A DNA stretch of 64,000 nt, from assembly GCF_000143415.4 (NCBI RefSeq), contig NW_003314268.1:1216317-1280316 (forward strand), in the 5' to 3' direction. The translations under genes were made by a program, and so were the position numbers. Shown one piece after another: positions 43,416-55,784 of the stretch; the stretch's first letter is position 1, and every line of letters starts with the position of its first letter. Source of the DNA: Selaginella moellendorffii. Taxonomy: Eukaryota; Streptophyta; Lycopodiopsida; Selaginellales; Selaginellaceae. Below the pieces are notes generated by a model. It was given only the letters and a program-made list of their open reading frames with translations. It was not told the origin of the DNA and did not search any database.

Positions 43416-46166
43416 ATGGCAGTGGCATTGGTGTGTTCTTGGCCGGGGCCGAGGAGCACGAAGGATCACGACGACTACATTCCAATCGAGACGCTCGCGG
43501 GTCTCTTGCGGCGATGCATCGGCGACGCGGATCTCGCGCAGGGCAGGCAATTGCACCGGCAGATCGTCAAGCAGGGGCTGGCGCGCAACGATTTGCTCGG
43601 GAACTACCTCGTCCAGATGTACTCCAAGTGCCGCAGCCTCGACGACGCCAATGCCGCCTTCTCGGCGCTCAGATCGCGAGGGATCGCGACGTGGAACACG
43701 CTCATCGCCGCGCAATCCTCCCCTGCCGCGGTGTTCGATCTCTACACCCGGATGAAGCTCGAGGAGAGGGCGGAGAATCGGCCCAACAGGCTGACGATCA
43801 TCGCGGTCCTGGGCGCTATCGCTAGCGGCGATCCTTCTTCCTCGTCTTCCTCCCGCGCTCAAGCGAGGATCGTCCACGACGACATCCGCGGCAGCGATCT
43901 GGAGCGCGATCTCTTCGTCGCCACCGCGCTGCTGGATGCGTATGGCAAATGCGGCTGCGTGGAGAGCGCGCTGGAGGTGTTCTCGCGGATCCAGGTACCG
44001 GATCTCATCTGCTGGAACGCGGCGATCATGGCGTGCGCCGGGAACGACGAGCGCCCGGATCGCGCGCTCCTGCTCGTCCGCCGGATGTGGCTCGAGGGGC
44101 TGCTGCCCAACCGCGCCAGCTTCGTGGCGATCCTCAGCTCCTGCGGGGATCACTCGTCCCTGCCGCTGGCACGGTCGATCCACGCCAGAGTCGAGGAATT
44201 AGGGTTCTTGGGCGACGTGGTTGTGGCCACCGCGCTCGTCACGATGTATGGGCGGTGTGGCAGCGTCGATGAATCGATTGCGGTGTTTGAGGCGATGGCT
44301 GTGAGGAATCACGTCTCGTGGAATGCGATGATCGCAGCATTTGCCCAGTGTGGGCATCGCAGCGCGGCATTTGCGATCTACTGGCGGATGCAGCAAGAGG
44401 GATTCCGGCCAAATAAGATCACCTTCGTCACAGCGCTCAAGGCCGCGTGTTCTTCCTCTTCGCAGGATCTTGGAGAGAGCGCGGCGCTCCATGGATGGAT
44501 CGCCTGCGCTGGACTGGAGGGCGATGTGATGGTGGGCACTGCGCTGGTGACCATGTATGGCTCCACCGGCGCGATCGATCGCGCGAGAGCGGCGTTTGAT
44601 GCCATCCCCGCCAAGAACATTGTGTCTTGGAACGCGATGCTCACGGCCTATGGCGACAATGGCCGGGCGAGAGAGGCGATGGAGCTCTTCGCGGCCATGA
44701 AGAGGCAATCGCTCGCTCCAAACAAGGTGAGCTATCTCGCGGTGCTTGGATGCTGCGAGGATGTGAGCGAGGCGCGATCCATCCACGCCGAGGTTGTGGG
44801 GAATGGGCTCTTCGCGCAGGAGTCCTCCATAGCAAACGGGGTGGTGAGGATGTTTGCTCGCTCCGGCAGCCTCGAGGAGGCCATGGCCGCGTTCGATGCG
44901 ACCGTGGTGAAAGATAGCGTCTCTTGGAACACAAAGGTGGCGGCGCTGAGCGCTCGCGAGGATCTCCACGGCGCGATCACGGCCTTCTACACGATGCAGC
45001 ACGAAGGATTCAGGCCGGACAAGTTCACGCTGGTGAGTGTGGTGGATGTCTGCGCGGATCTGGGCACGCTGGAGCTTGGGCGATCGATCCAGCAGCAGCT
45101 CTCGGCGGCGATCGAGGTCGAGCGCGACGTGGTGGTGGAGAGCGCGGTGATGAACATGGTGGCGAAGTGTGGTTCATCCGTGGACGAGTGCGAGCGATTG
45201 TTCGCGCGAATGCCCGACGATAGAAAGGATCTGGTGGCATGGAACACGATGATCGCGGCGTACGCGCAGCACGGCCACGGCCGGAAGGCGCTCAAGCTCT
45301 TCCGGATCATGCAGCAGCGATCGTCGGTGAGACCCGACTCGTCAACTTTCGTGAGCGTTCTATCCGGGTGTAGCCACGCCGGGCTGGTCGAGGATGGAAT
45401 CCACTGCTTCTTCCTGGCCAGGGAAGTGCTCGGGATCGAGCAGCAACCCGTGGAGCACTACGCCTGCCTGGTAGATGTTCTTGGCCGGATGGGCTACCTC
45501 CGCGAGGCCGAGGATTTCATCCGCAAGATGCCGCTTCCAGCAGATTCCGTGGTGTGGACGTCGCTGCTGGGTGCTTGCAGCAGCTATGGCGATCTCGAGG
45601 GCGGCGAGCGAGCGGCGCGGGCGTTTATCGAGCTGTACCGGAGCGATTCAGTCGGGTACGTGGTGCTGTCCAACATCTACGCGGCTGCTGGGCGATGGGA
45701 GGATTCGATCAGAGTGAGGGAGGACATGGCGGAGAGGCGAGTGAAAAAGAGGGCCCCAGGGAAGAGCTCCATCGTCGTCAAGAACAGGGTGCACGAGTTC
45801 TTCGCCAGGGATCGCAGCCACCCCCAGAGTGATGAGATCTACGCGGAGCTGGAGAGGTTGAAGGGATTGATCCGGGAGGCTGGGTACGTCCCGGACACGA
45901 GGTTGGTTCTTCACGACGTGGAAGAGGAGCAGAAGGAGCAGCTGCTGTGGTATCACAGCGAGAAGCTGGCGATCGCGTTTGGATTGATCAGTGTTCCTCA
46001 CCGGCATAGCATCCGCGTGATCAAGAACTTGCGGGTTTGCAAGGATTGCCACACCGCGACTAAGTTTATCGCACGGGTGACGCAGAGAGAGATCGCGGTG
46101 AGGGATTGCAATCGGTTCCATCACTTTGGCAAGGATGGCGAGTGTTCGTGTGGAGATTACTGGTAA
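43416..46166 (+). CDS. PLS-class pentatricopeptide repeat protein with DYW domain, 916 aa, intronless
   Basis: The body is a run of PPR units of 31-36 residues with the typical VVATALVTMYGRCGS, VSWNAMIAAFAQCG and GFRPNKITFVTAL blocks. E-type motifs follow (VEHYACLVDVLGRMG, DSVVWTSLLGACSSYGD, YVVLSNIYAAAGRWED) and a complete DYW domain ends CSCGDYW. The DYW deaminase zinc and catalytic residues are present: HSE at 847-849 and CxxC at 875-878 (CKDC). Such proteins bind single-stranded organellar RNA and convert a specific C to U. The target cannot be predicted without the PPR code. A plastid or mitochondrial presequence is not obvious in the first 40 residues. The start is the first ATG of the open frame, 95 bp after FAX. 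Confidence 0.95.
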   Translation: MAVALVCSWPGPRSTKDHDDYIPIETLAGLLRRCIGDADLAQGRQLHRQIVKQGLARNDLLGNYLVQMYSKCRSLDDANAAFSALRSRGIATWNTLIAAQSSPAAVFDLYTRMKLEERAENRPNRLTIIAVLGAIASGDPSSSSSSRAQARIVHDDIRGSDLERDLFVATALLDAYGKCGCVESALEVFSRIQVPDLICWNAAIMACAGNDERPDRALLLVRRMWLEGLLPNRASFVAILSSCGDHSSLPLARSIHARVEELGFLGDVVVATALVTMYGRCGSVDESIAVFEAMAVRNHVSWNAMIAAFAQCGHRSAAFAIYWRMQQEGFRPNKITFVTALKAACSSSSQDLGESAALHGWIACAGLEGDVMVGTALVTMYGSTGAIDRARAAFDAIPAKNIVSWNAMLTAYGDNGRAREAMELFAAMKRQSLAPNKVSYLAVLGCCEDVSEARSIHAEVVGNGLFAQESSIANGVVRMFARSGSLEEAMAAFDATVVKDSVSWNTKVAALSAREDLHGAITAFYTMQHEGFRPDKFTLVSVVDVCADLGTLELGRSIQQQLSAAIEVERDVVVESAVMNMVAKCGSSVDECERLFARMPDDRKDLVAWNTMIAAYAQHGHGRKALKLFRIMQQRSSVRPDSSTFVSVLSGCSHAGLVEDGIHCFFLAREVLGIEQQPVEHYACLVDVLGRMGYLREAEDFIRKMPLPADSVVWTSLLGACSSYGDLEGGERAARAFIELYRSDSVGYVVLSNIYAAAGRWEDSIRVREDMAERRVKKRAPGKSSIVVKNRVHEFFARDRSHPQSDEIYAELERLKGLIREAGYVPDTRLVLHDVEEEQKEQLLWYHSEKLAIAFGLISVPHRHSIRVIKNLRVCKDCHTATKFIARVTQREIAVRDCNRFHHFGKDGECSCGDYW

Positions 46167-46510
46167 TATCATATTATTTGAAAACCAAAAAATTATTTTT
46201 TTTTCCTTTTTGTCGCTCTCTGTTCTTTTTCTTTGTCGTTTTTTTTGTTTATTGAGCTCAAATGATCAAGGCTTGCGTGCGAACTATCTCATTCCCAGGA
46301 TTTCAGGCTACCATTCTCAAGTGATTGGATGAGGAATGTTCTTACAGATAGTCACCAACACCTGAGGAGCATGTCTAGAGCTGGATTCGGGGACGAATAT
46401 TGCATGGATCCCGACGCCACAATGCTGTCAAAGACGTGTCAATGGCCATGACCAGGGCGTTGACAATGGCCTGAGCTGATGGATTTAGGTTTGGCCGAAG
46501 CGCGAGCTTG

Positions 46511-46859
46511 ACAATTCAAGCTTAGATTGGTTGTCCAGTGTGAGAATCCAAGCTACCGTGACGAGCCTTCAAGCACACTGATCCCAGCCAAGGATCTTAA
46601 CTGGGATGTGCACCAGTCATGTGCAAACCAGGTTGAGGCTGTGGATTCGGGTTCCGGACTGCTGCATGCTGATCCAGACAATAATTACGAGCCTTATCAC
46701 GAGCTGGAACCGTCTACAGTGGCACCTCAGGGACTGTCCTACACAATATACCGGAGGGGTGCAAAGCCGATGGGATACGAAGAACAACCACGTGAACATG
46801 ATTGCATAAGCTTAGCAGGAATCCAGATTCTCCGAGAAGGGCCTTGTCCGAGACAATAA
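46511..46859 (+). pseudogene. 3' exon remnant of an acidic WRKY-like family member
   Basis: GLLHADPDNNYEPYHELEP is paralogous to the exon at 63162-63254 (YELLHADLLPQHCHEQ then NTYEPE). An acceptor-like CAG precedes it. The downstream part (SYTIYRRGAKPMG to CPRQ and stop) has no recognised counterpart. 46167-46510, downstream of the PPR gene, shows short matches to 63560-63640 (GTGCTGTCAAAGA-like) but no gene. Confidence 0.4.
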
Positions 46860-47067
46860 TCCCATTGCCGCGTCGAAGGAGAGAATTCAATGTATGTGAA
46901 CCCGCAGAGGAGCAGAACAAGAAGTCAAGATCACAAGGAGGAGGAGGATGACAAGACGGCCATGAATCATGAACGCAAGAAGACAAGAAATAATACTATC
47001 CCTAGGAAATCATCAGATTGATGACAAGTGAAATTTTCAAAAGGACTTTTGCCCGCGAACGCTAGCG

Positions 47068-47786
47068 GTGGCCCTGGCACGCTGGTGTCCGTTTGATTCT
47101 TATCCCATGGACGGCCATAAGCCCTGTCTCTCACTTTGTGTGCTTGGTGCCATGGTGTTCGTCGTCGACGCACTCGCGCTCAGGCTCATGGGAAGGTCCA
47201 GCGATGTGTTTGAAGATTGGAGCGTGCCCTCGATAGAAAGAAGGGAGGCATCGATTCTCTCCAGCGATGTGTTTCCATCACAGGCACCCTCGCTCAAGGC
47301 TCTCGTCAACTCCAAGCGAGAGGCGCCCATCGATCTTCAGGTATGTTCTCTTCTCTCTCTAGGAATGCTTGCTTTAGAGAAACAAGAACTAACAAGTCCG
47401 GATGATCTCTCGCTTGATAATCCGAACCTCTACTACTGCCGGCTTCTGGAACACAACTCGAAAGTTTGAAGTTTTGTTGTCTGATTTCCACTCGAAACTA
47501 ATCACTGGTGTTTCCTCACACCTGTTTGGATCACTATTATCACTACTGCCGTCAAATGGCTATGAGGTAGTCGCAGAGCTCGATGAACTGGATGAAACTT
47601 TTCCAACTGATGGTGGTTCCTCCAATGGTGATTCTTCAGGCTTGGCTGCTACCACAGTTAAGGTCTGGTATCAGTTTTTTCTTGCTGCACTGCTTTGTCT
47701 ATATGGGACTGATGAAAATTTCTTAAACCATGCTGTATCCTCAGATACTTGGGGTTGTGGAGGATAATCATGAGCTACAACTCCCG
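47068..47786 (+). pseudogene. 5' part of WRKY-like gene, disrupted by retrotransposon C
   Basis: Exon-like pieces: SVPSIERREASILSSDVFPS to APIDLQ followed by GTATGTTC, then VAELDELDETFPTDGGSS, then VVEDNHELQLPAA. Each matches the intact-looking paralogue at 62580-63110. The last piece stops exactly at the target site of element C; the rest of the exon continues at 60279 with VSIS and a GT donor. This was one gene before the insertion. Confidence 0.55.
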
Positions 47787-47791
47787 GCTGC
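47787..47791. other. Target-site duplication of element C, left copy (GCTGC)
   Basis: Five bases GCTGC directly before the LTR, identical to 60274-60278 after the other LTR. They originate from a host exon. Confidence 0.92.
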
Positions 47792-47950
47792 TGAAAGGAG
47801 TGAATCGTAGTATCGATCATCCCCCCATGAATCAAAAGGAATACAAGAAATAGGAAAGGAGGAAAGGAGAGAAGGGAACATGAAAAACCTTCCATACTCT
47901 GTTAGCCACGTCCCTTATATCCTACGTTCCGTATGATCCAGTCCGTAACA
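47792..47950 (-). repeat. 3' LTR of element C (159 bp)
   Basis: On the plus strand it begins TGAAAGGAGTGAATCG and ends CAGTCCGTAACA. It matches 60105-60273 with scattered substitutions and small indels, so the insertion is not recent. Confidence 0.92.
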
Positions 47951-47954
47951 CCCT

Positions 47955-49355
47955 CCCTTACGAAGAACCGACTCTATCCTCAGTGTCTGAAGGGAACACT
48001 GGCTGCCACTGAAAAAGTGTGCGCAAAGATTCGAGCTCAGCCTGCGTGATCCAAGTGTCCATTTCAGAACCCGTTCCCTGCCAACGGATGAGAAAGTGAG
48101 GGACTGCTCGATGCTCGAAGGATCCGATCTGGAGCCAAGAGCTGCTTATCTTCGAAAGTTACCAAAGGAAGAGGAACTGTGGCCAAAGGTGGAAGAGGTC
48201 CGAAGTGCTGCTTCAATTCGGAAACGTGGAACGCATCATGGAGTTTTGTTGAAGCGGGAAGCTTTAGACGAAAAGCAACTTCGTTGATCTTCTCGACCAC
48301 CAAGAATGGACCAAAGAACCTGGGATGAAACTTGGAGCGAGCAGCAGCTCTCCTTCCTAAGGTGTATCTCTGAGGACGGAAACGAACATAGATGTAGTCC
48401 CCAACCTCAAAAGTTCGTGAAGACCTGTGATGATCAGCGAAACGTTTCATACTATCTCGAGTTGCAATCAGTCACTCGTGGACCAGCTGATGGAGATCTG
48501 TCAACACAGACAAGTGCTCGGAAACAATTGGTTCCGTACATGCTGGTACAGGAAAAGGGAGCTTATCCACCTGCCTGCCATATAGAACTGAGAAAGGAGA
48601 GGGTGCTGTGAAAAGCCATGTTGTCAGCAAAAGGGAGCCACATGTACCAGGATAGTGGAAAATTTGAAGTGTAGCCACGGAGATATGCCTCCAAAGTTTG
48701 ATTGGTTGGATGGTACACCAAACTAAAGCTCCCAATGTGTTGAAACAGTTGCTGCCAGAGAAACTTGGGATCTCGGTCTGAAATAATTTCGTGTGGAAGG
48801 CCATGAAAACAAATGACGTCGGAAAAGAACTGCTCAGCGACCTCCTTGGCTGTAGCAGTGGATTTCATTGGTACAAACTGGGCGACCTTGGTGAAATGGT
48901 CCATGATCACAAATATGGCATCGAAATCTCAGACAGAATGAAGACTGACAATAAAATCCATGTTGATACTGTTGAACGGACCAGCTGCCACAGGCAAAGC
49001 ATGTAACAGTCTGGGATATGGAACCATCTCATGCTTAGTTTGTTGACAAACAAAACATTCACGTACCCATTGCTTGACCTCCTTCTGCATTCCTTTCTAG
49101 CAGCTAGAGTTGACATTCCTCCTGGATGTCTGGCCACCAAGCTAGAGTGGCACTCACAAAAACCTGTTTGCAAAGGTCATGCCTATTGCATAAGACAATA
49201 CACCCTTTTTGCCACCTCGTCAAGGACATACTTGGAATAACGTTGCCTGGTGGACAATGTCCGCATAGAATCCAAAAGAGTTGGGTCATCTTCATACTCA
49301 TCACAAATGGTCTAGATGAAGTCAGATTGAAGACAGGAAATTCCATACATAGCAA
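47955..49355 (-). pseudogene. Integrase and C-terminal domain of element C
   Basis: Minus strand: the HHCC-finger region (HDLCKQVFVSATLAWWPDI), the DDE core (DHFTKVAQFVPMKSTATAKE, HEIISDRDPKFLWQQLF), then FADHHRSSRTFEVGDYIYVR, KFHPRFFGPFLVVEKINEVA and LHDAFHVSELKQ. The terminal chromodomain-like WQGTGSEMDTWITQAELES continues to a stop a few bases before the polypurine tract. At least two frame breaks separate the pieces. Confidence 0.82.
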
Positions 49356-49528
49356 AACCTTTTGGCTTTACAAACATGTGTGAAAGAGCATTAGGAATTG
49401 TATTGGAATACCTAGTTTATATTCAATCATGAAGTCAAGCTGACTAAGAGAATATTGATGAATGAATGATGTTCGTAAGGGGGGTGCATAAACTTACAGA
49501 AGTAATTAGCAAAGCCAAGAAAACCTAA

Positions 49529-50190
49529 GTTACAAATTTTTCCTTTTCACTTTGCTAACTTACTTTGTTTATTCAACCACCACTACCTTGGCTTTAGTTA
49601 AGTTCCCTCATTAAAGTTCTTGCCTATTGTACCAACTCTTACTTAGTTTCAACTACTCATTGCATGAGCAATAGAGTGTTAGCCATCCATCCACAAATTC
49701 TCTCTACATTAGATTAAACTTAAGATTAAATTACACTTCTCGCAAGCATAAGCAACTAAGCACACCAAGCCTCTAAGTTTCTAACATTTTTTAGTATGAT
49801 AAAATTTAATTATGAGACCTTATAAATCCCAAGCCTTAAATGCATCACTTATTTTGGGACTCTAAAGGGAAACACCATAGCTTAATAACCCAATATAAAT
49901 ACACTTCTATCCCAAGAGGAAAGCCCAAGCCCTTAGGAAAGAGTAAGGACCAATAAGCCACAAAGTATTTACAAGAGCTAGAAGCACTACAATCAATTTC
50001 CCTTCTAAGAGTGGAAGTTGCTTTTGAGCATTTCTTTGGGTAGTCCCTTTGGCACCACCTGAATACATGCTCACTCCTACCAAAGCCCCTAAGCCTTAGT
50101 CTCAACCTCAAGTTGGTTTGAAAGCACCATTGAAGAGTTCCTTCAAAATTAATTCCTAGATCTCACTATACTTTTAGAACCCCCTACAAC
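49529..50190 (-). repeat. Chromovirus-family LTR fragment inserted in element C
   Basis: It matches, reverse-complemented, the 3' half of the chromovirus LTR (9597-10330): AAAAGTATAGTG to the terminal GGAAAAATTTGTAAC-like end. It separates the ITYLG end of RT from FLGFANYFCKF. Strongly AT-shifted, hence old. The tandem-repeat half of the LTR is absent. Confidence 0.75.
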
Positions 50191-50194
50191 GCCC

Positions 50195-50889
50195 AAATAA
50201 GTGATCTCTATCATCCTGAAATCACACTTAGAAAGTTTAGCTACCATGCTATAGGCTTCAAGCACAACTAGGATATGACTCAATTGTGTAAGATGTTCAC
50301 CCCACAAACTGCTGTAGATTAAAATATTGTCAACAAACACCACCATAAACTTCAATAAGAATGCTCCCAAAACTTTGTTCATGACAACATAAAATGTAAC
50401 AGGGGCATTAGTAAGTCAAAATGGCATAACACAAAATTGGAAAAGTCCTCTATAAGTGTGGAATGCTGTTTTGTGTTGATCCTCATAGACTACTCCAATT
50501 TGATAATAACCAGAATGGAGATTGATCTTGCTGAATATGTGCACTTGGCCTAGCTCATCCATGAGGTTGTCAATGCAAGGAATTGGAAAGCTGTTTTTGA
50601 TGGTCACCTTGTTAAGAGCACAGTAATCCAGACATAGTCTCCATGAATTATCTTTGTTTAGCACCAACAACATAGGTGATGCAAAAGCACTAATGCTCTC
50701 TGTGATCAGTCCTTGCTGTAAAAGGTCCTCCACCATCTTATGAACAATTTCTAGCTCCTCCCTTGTCATCCTAATGATCAGTTGAATGATAGATGTTACC
50801 CCCAATTCTAAGTCGATACAATGTTGTACTCTTGTGCAAACACTCACCAATTCTGACACTGAGTGTTGGAAAACTGGAAGATGATACAA
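50195..50889 (-). pseudogene. Reverse transcriptase of element C
   Basis: Minus strand: FASPMLLVLNKDNSWRLCLDY, KVTIKNSFPIPCIDNLMDEL, FSKINLHSGYYQIG, FQFCVMPF, then (after a frame break) VVFVDNILIYS, where the xDD box reads VDN. 50890-51405, upstream in the element, is linker with no clear domain. Confidence 0.8.
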
Positions 50890-53800
50890 GCACTGTTGGT
50901 CCCGACTATGTTCAGCCGAGATTCCAACTGCTGCTGAATGTGATTGGACAGCTCCGTTTGGTGATTTAATGGTAGTTGCAGGGGCTAGATTTCCAATGCC
51001 ACTATAGCAATCGCCATCGCCACTACATCTCTACTGCTTTGCTAGTTCTCCTGCTGCTATGGAGCAATCCATCTGTGAATGCCTAGCAAGGCTACATTGA
51101 ATCCAACCAACTCCACTTCCTACCAGACGCATGCAGCGAGCTGAGCTCTCTAGGGCAACACTCTCTAGTCAATGGGCCTCCACTTTTGATTGAGCATGGA
51201 GCAGCTTGCCGAGGCTTTGCAAATTGCCCATGCTTGTCCCTCATCCCCTTGAATTGTAATTTATGCCCTAAAATGGAAATTATGATTCTAGTGAATCCAG
51301 CGATTTGATTCTAGAAATGGTATCTGATTGGGCATGGTCCCATATTACCAAGCTCACTCCTTATGCTTCCAGCAAAAAAATGGTGTAGCTATTGTGGAAA
51401 AAGATTGTAAGGAACCAACTCCTTGAGGTGTTGAAGGCTAAAGGATCCCCGAAAGCACGACCAAAATGATAAAGAGTTTATCAAATGAAACTAAATCTGA
51501 GATCAAGTCCGAGACCGACTCTAAGACTGAGTTGAAGACTGAGTCCGAGATTGAGTCTAAGACCGACTCTGAAACCGAGTTCGAGATCGAGTCCGAGACT
51601 AAGTTCGAGATCTAATCCGAGACCGAGTCTAGGCCAGTCCGAGATTGAGTCCAAGATCGAGTTCGAGGTCGAGTCCAAGACCAAGTCCAAATACTAATAC
51701 AGGTCATGGGGTTGGGGGCTACAGAAGGTTTCAAAAGTATAGTAGGGATAGTGTGGTTTAGGAACCAATTTTGAAGAAACTCTCCAGTGGTGCTTCCAAA
51801 CTAACTTGAGATTGAGACTAAGGCCAAGGGGCTTTGGGTGGGAGTGAGCATGGACTTGAGTGGTGCCAAAGGGGCCACCCAAGGAAGTGCTCAAGAGCAA
51901 CTACCACTCCCAAAAGGGAAATTAACTATGGTGCTCCCAACTCATGTGGAATGGTACTCCACTTGAGTACCTTGCGGCTTATTGGTCCTCGGCCTTCTTA
52001 GGGGCTTAGGCCTTCCCTTTGGGATGGAAGTGGGGGAGTAGAGGTACCTATAGCAAGACGTTAGGCCATGGTGTTTCCCCTCAGCATCCTGAAGCAAGTG
52101 TTGCACCCAAGGCTTAGGATTTAGAGGGTCCCATAATCAAGTCTTGTTGTACCAAGGGATGTTAAGAACCTAAAGGCTTGGTGTGCTTGGCTGCTTATGC
52201 ATGTAGGGAGTGTAGCCAAACCTTAAATCTGGTCTGACCTAGGGAGGGGGATTGGGAGAGATTTGGGAATCTATGGATAGATGGCTAACACTCTGTCACT
52301 CGTGCAGTGAATAACTAAAACTAAGTAAGACCAAGTAGGAGTTGGTAAAAGAAGTAGGAACCTTGGCAAGGGAATTTAGCTAAGGCCAAAGCAGTGTTAG
52401 TTAGATAGATGAGGTAAACTGGCAAATTGGAAAGGAAAAATTTGTGGTTTATAATTTGGTATTAGAGCATTTTCCTCAGTTTTAGCGAAGGATAGAAGCA
52501 GATTGCTGGGAAATGGCAAAGGCAAGGCATAAATGAACTAAAATGGAGACAAAACCTCCTCTAGAGTTGAAGTCTCCGGTCAAACAAAAGGCTATGTATG
52601 AGGAATCTTTGCATGAAGAGGACTCTAATGAGGAAACTTCCAAACAAGAGTTTGGTGGTGAGGTTCGGTTGTCCAAGGCTCGATTGGACATTCTAGAAGG
52701 ACAATTGGCTCAAACCAATGCCCTGCTAGAGACTCTCGTACATAAGTTAAAACATGATAAGAAGTTGAAGAAAAAGTGAAAGACTACAGATGCTAGTAGC
52801 ACAGAAAGCGTGGACCCTTTGGTGGGGACTGAGCCAGAACCAAACAAAGTTGAACAAACCGAAGTGGAATCAATCTCTCAAGTAGTTCTTAAGTACAAAC
52901 CAAAGCCCCACTAGTTTTCAAGGGAGTGAATGACTATAAAGTGGTGAAAGATTAGTTTTACAATATGGAGGATTACTTCCGAGTATTGTGGTTACCAAAC
53001 TCGAAGAAGGTCCCATGTGCAAAACCATACTTGGCAAATAATGCCAAGTCTTGGTGGAAAATAACAAAGGCCAATGAAAGACCGGTGACCACTTGGGAAA
53101 TGATGAAGGTGAAGATCTGTGTAACTTACGTTCCTCCGAATGCTACTCTACACCTAAAGGATAAGCTAAGTAGGCTGAAGCAAACCAGAACCATTCAAGA
53201 GTATATAAATAGGTTTACAGCACAGAGGATACTTGTCATAGATATGGGTGATATAAATGTGTTCCATACCTTCATATCAAGCTTGCAAACTTGGGCTCGA
53301 AGCAAGATGATGTGTTGGAACCTGACCAACTACAAGAAAGTGTTACATGTAGCTATCAATGTGCATTTCAATGATAACCTGCGAAAGGGGAACATAACGA
53401 GGTCAAGGTTCATATTTAGCAAAAGGGCCAAACTAAGGGGGAAGGGAAATTCAAGAAGAATAAGTCCTTGGGGTTCTGGAAAGGCAAATCTAATGGCCAA
53501 TGAGCAAGTATATAGGGGAGTCAAAGTGAAAAAAGACAAACCCACAGATAAAAAAGTTAAGTCTACTAGTAGCATGGGAAACAATATATACTTCAACTAT
53601 AGTAAAGCGGGATACTTTTCAAGGGAATGTCCCTACCCAAAGAAGGCCAGAGCCAATATGGCTATTAAGTAGGGTGAAATCTAAATTGAGGTACGTGATC
53701 TAGTCCTCAGCTCAAAGTTACTCATTACACAAACAACTTTGATACAAAGTCATTTTTGACATCTACTAGCCCTCTGAGAGAAGCTTGAAAGTAACTTTGT

Positions 53801-55784
53801 TAAAATCCTTATTAACACGAGTGCTTCAGATATTTTTGTGGCTACAGACATAGTCTAACAAGCCAAACTAACAGTGTAGTGGCTGGATGAACAAATAACT
53901 ATAAAGTTTGTTCAAAGTAGCTAAAGCATCGATAAAGTACTTCGACAAGCAAGAGTTGAAGTAGGGATATAGAAAGTAGATATGAATTTCACTGTGTTGG
54001 ACATGGTGGGATTTGACATAATCTTCGAGATAGATTAGTTCAATCGGTTTGTTGTAACCTTGCATGGACAAGGTAAGAACTTTATGGTACTGGCGAATGC
54101 CCGAGGAGAACGATCCAGGGTGGAGGCCTAAGATCTAAAAGTAGGGCAATGTAAGGCCAAAAACTCCTACTTGAATCTGGTGTCCACGAGAGGACAACTC
54201 ACTAAAGGAACCAAGGCAGCAATGAAGAGTGACAAAAAGACGGGAACAAAAGAAGTGCTTTTAGTGATCTAGTGGGTGTTGGACCAATTCTAAGATACCA
54301 TGTTGGAGGAGCTACCAGTGGGGTTACCCCCCGAACAATCGATAGAACACAAGATTGAGTTGGTTAAGGGTGCTAAAGTGGTGGTTTGTCCCCTCTATTG
54401 TTTCAATGAAAAGGAATTTGAGGAGCTTAAATGCCAACTTAAGGAGTTGGTGGAAAAAAGGTATGTTAGATTGAGCAAGTCACAGTATGGTGCACTAGTG
54501 TTATTTGTGAAAAAGAAAGATGGATTTATGCATATGTGCATAGACTACCGGTTGCTCAACAAGTATATAAAGAAGAACAAGTACCTTTTACCAAGGATTG
54601 AGGATTTGTTCGATAGGTTAGGAAAAGTGAAATACTTCTCGAGGATTGATCTAAGGTCAAAATATTATCAGATTAGGGTAGTAAGAAGACAACCTATCGG
54701 ACAAGGTATGGAAGCTTCGAGTTTCTAGTGATGCCCTTTGGGTTGTGCAATACACTAGTAACATTCTTGGCATTGATGAATTATATTTTGGTACCCTATC
54801 TAGATCATTTCGTGGTCGTTGATGACATCTTGATCTATAGCTAGATCCTAAAGGAGCATGCCGAACACTTGACGAAGGTGTTTGAAAAATTAAGGGAACA
54901 CCAACTATATGCTAAAGAGAGCAAATGTGATTTTTCTCAATAAGAGGTAAAGTTTTTTGGGCATGTGGTAAGCAAAGACAAGCTCAAGGTGGGCTTTGAG
55001 AAGGTCCAAGTGATCTAAGAATGGGAACGATCATCGAATATACACGAGTTAAGGGCATTTCTAGGGCTATGCAACTACTACCAAAAGTTTATCAAACACT
55101 ATTTGAGAGTAATTTTACCTTTAACGGACCAAACAGGAAAAAAGAAAATGGTATGGACAGTGGAATGTGAGGTGGCATTTGTCCACCTCAAAGGGAAGTT
55201 AAGGAAGGTTCCTGTATTGGCATTATTAGACTTTGGTAAAAACTTTGAGGTAGAAACGGATGCTTCAGACTTTGTGTTGGGCGTAATGTTGAAACAAAAC
55301 AACTATTTAGTAGCATTCTTCTCAAAGAAGTTGGACAAGGCTTAACAAAAGTGGCCTGCCCATGAGAAGGAATTGTTTACGGTGGTCAAAGCGCTCGAGG
55401 AGTGGCAACACTACCTTGGAAGACACTTTAAAGTTTACACGGATAATGTGGCAATGAAACACTTCTTATCACAACCTAACTTGAGAGGGAAATAGAGTCG
55501 GTGGGCCAATGCTTTGGTTGAGTTTGATTGCGAAATTCTGTATAAACCTGGGAAGAGCAACATCATGGCAGATGCTCTAAGTCAAAAAGCAAATTTGAAG
55601 TTGGTGATATCCAGCATGACAACAACCTTTTGGGATGATATGCGGATAGCATATGAGAACAATGGTCTATCACAAGAAGTGTTGCTGAGGAACCAAGAGG
55701 CATGGGAAGCTCATCAAAGAGGTGAGTTGCCAACGAAAGAGAAAACAAGCTATGTAGAACATAATGGACTCATCTATTACAAAC

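Noticed and set aside
43407-44183. Long antisense open frames across the PPR gene (also 44199-45002)
   Set aside because: GC-rich codon bias of the PPR gene opens the opposite strand; no domain or start context supports them.
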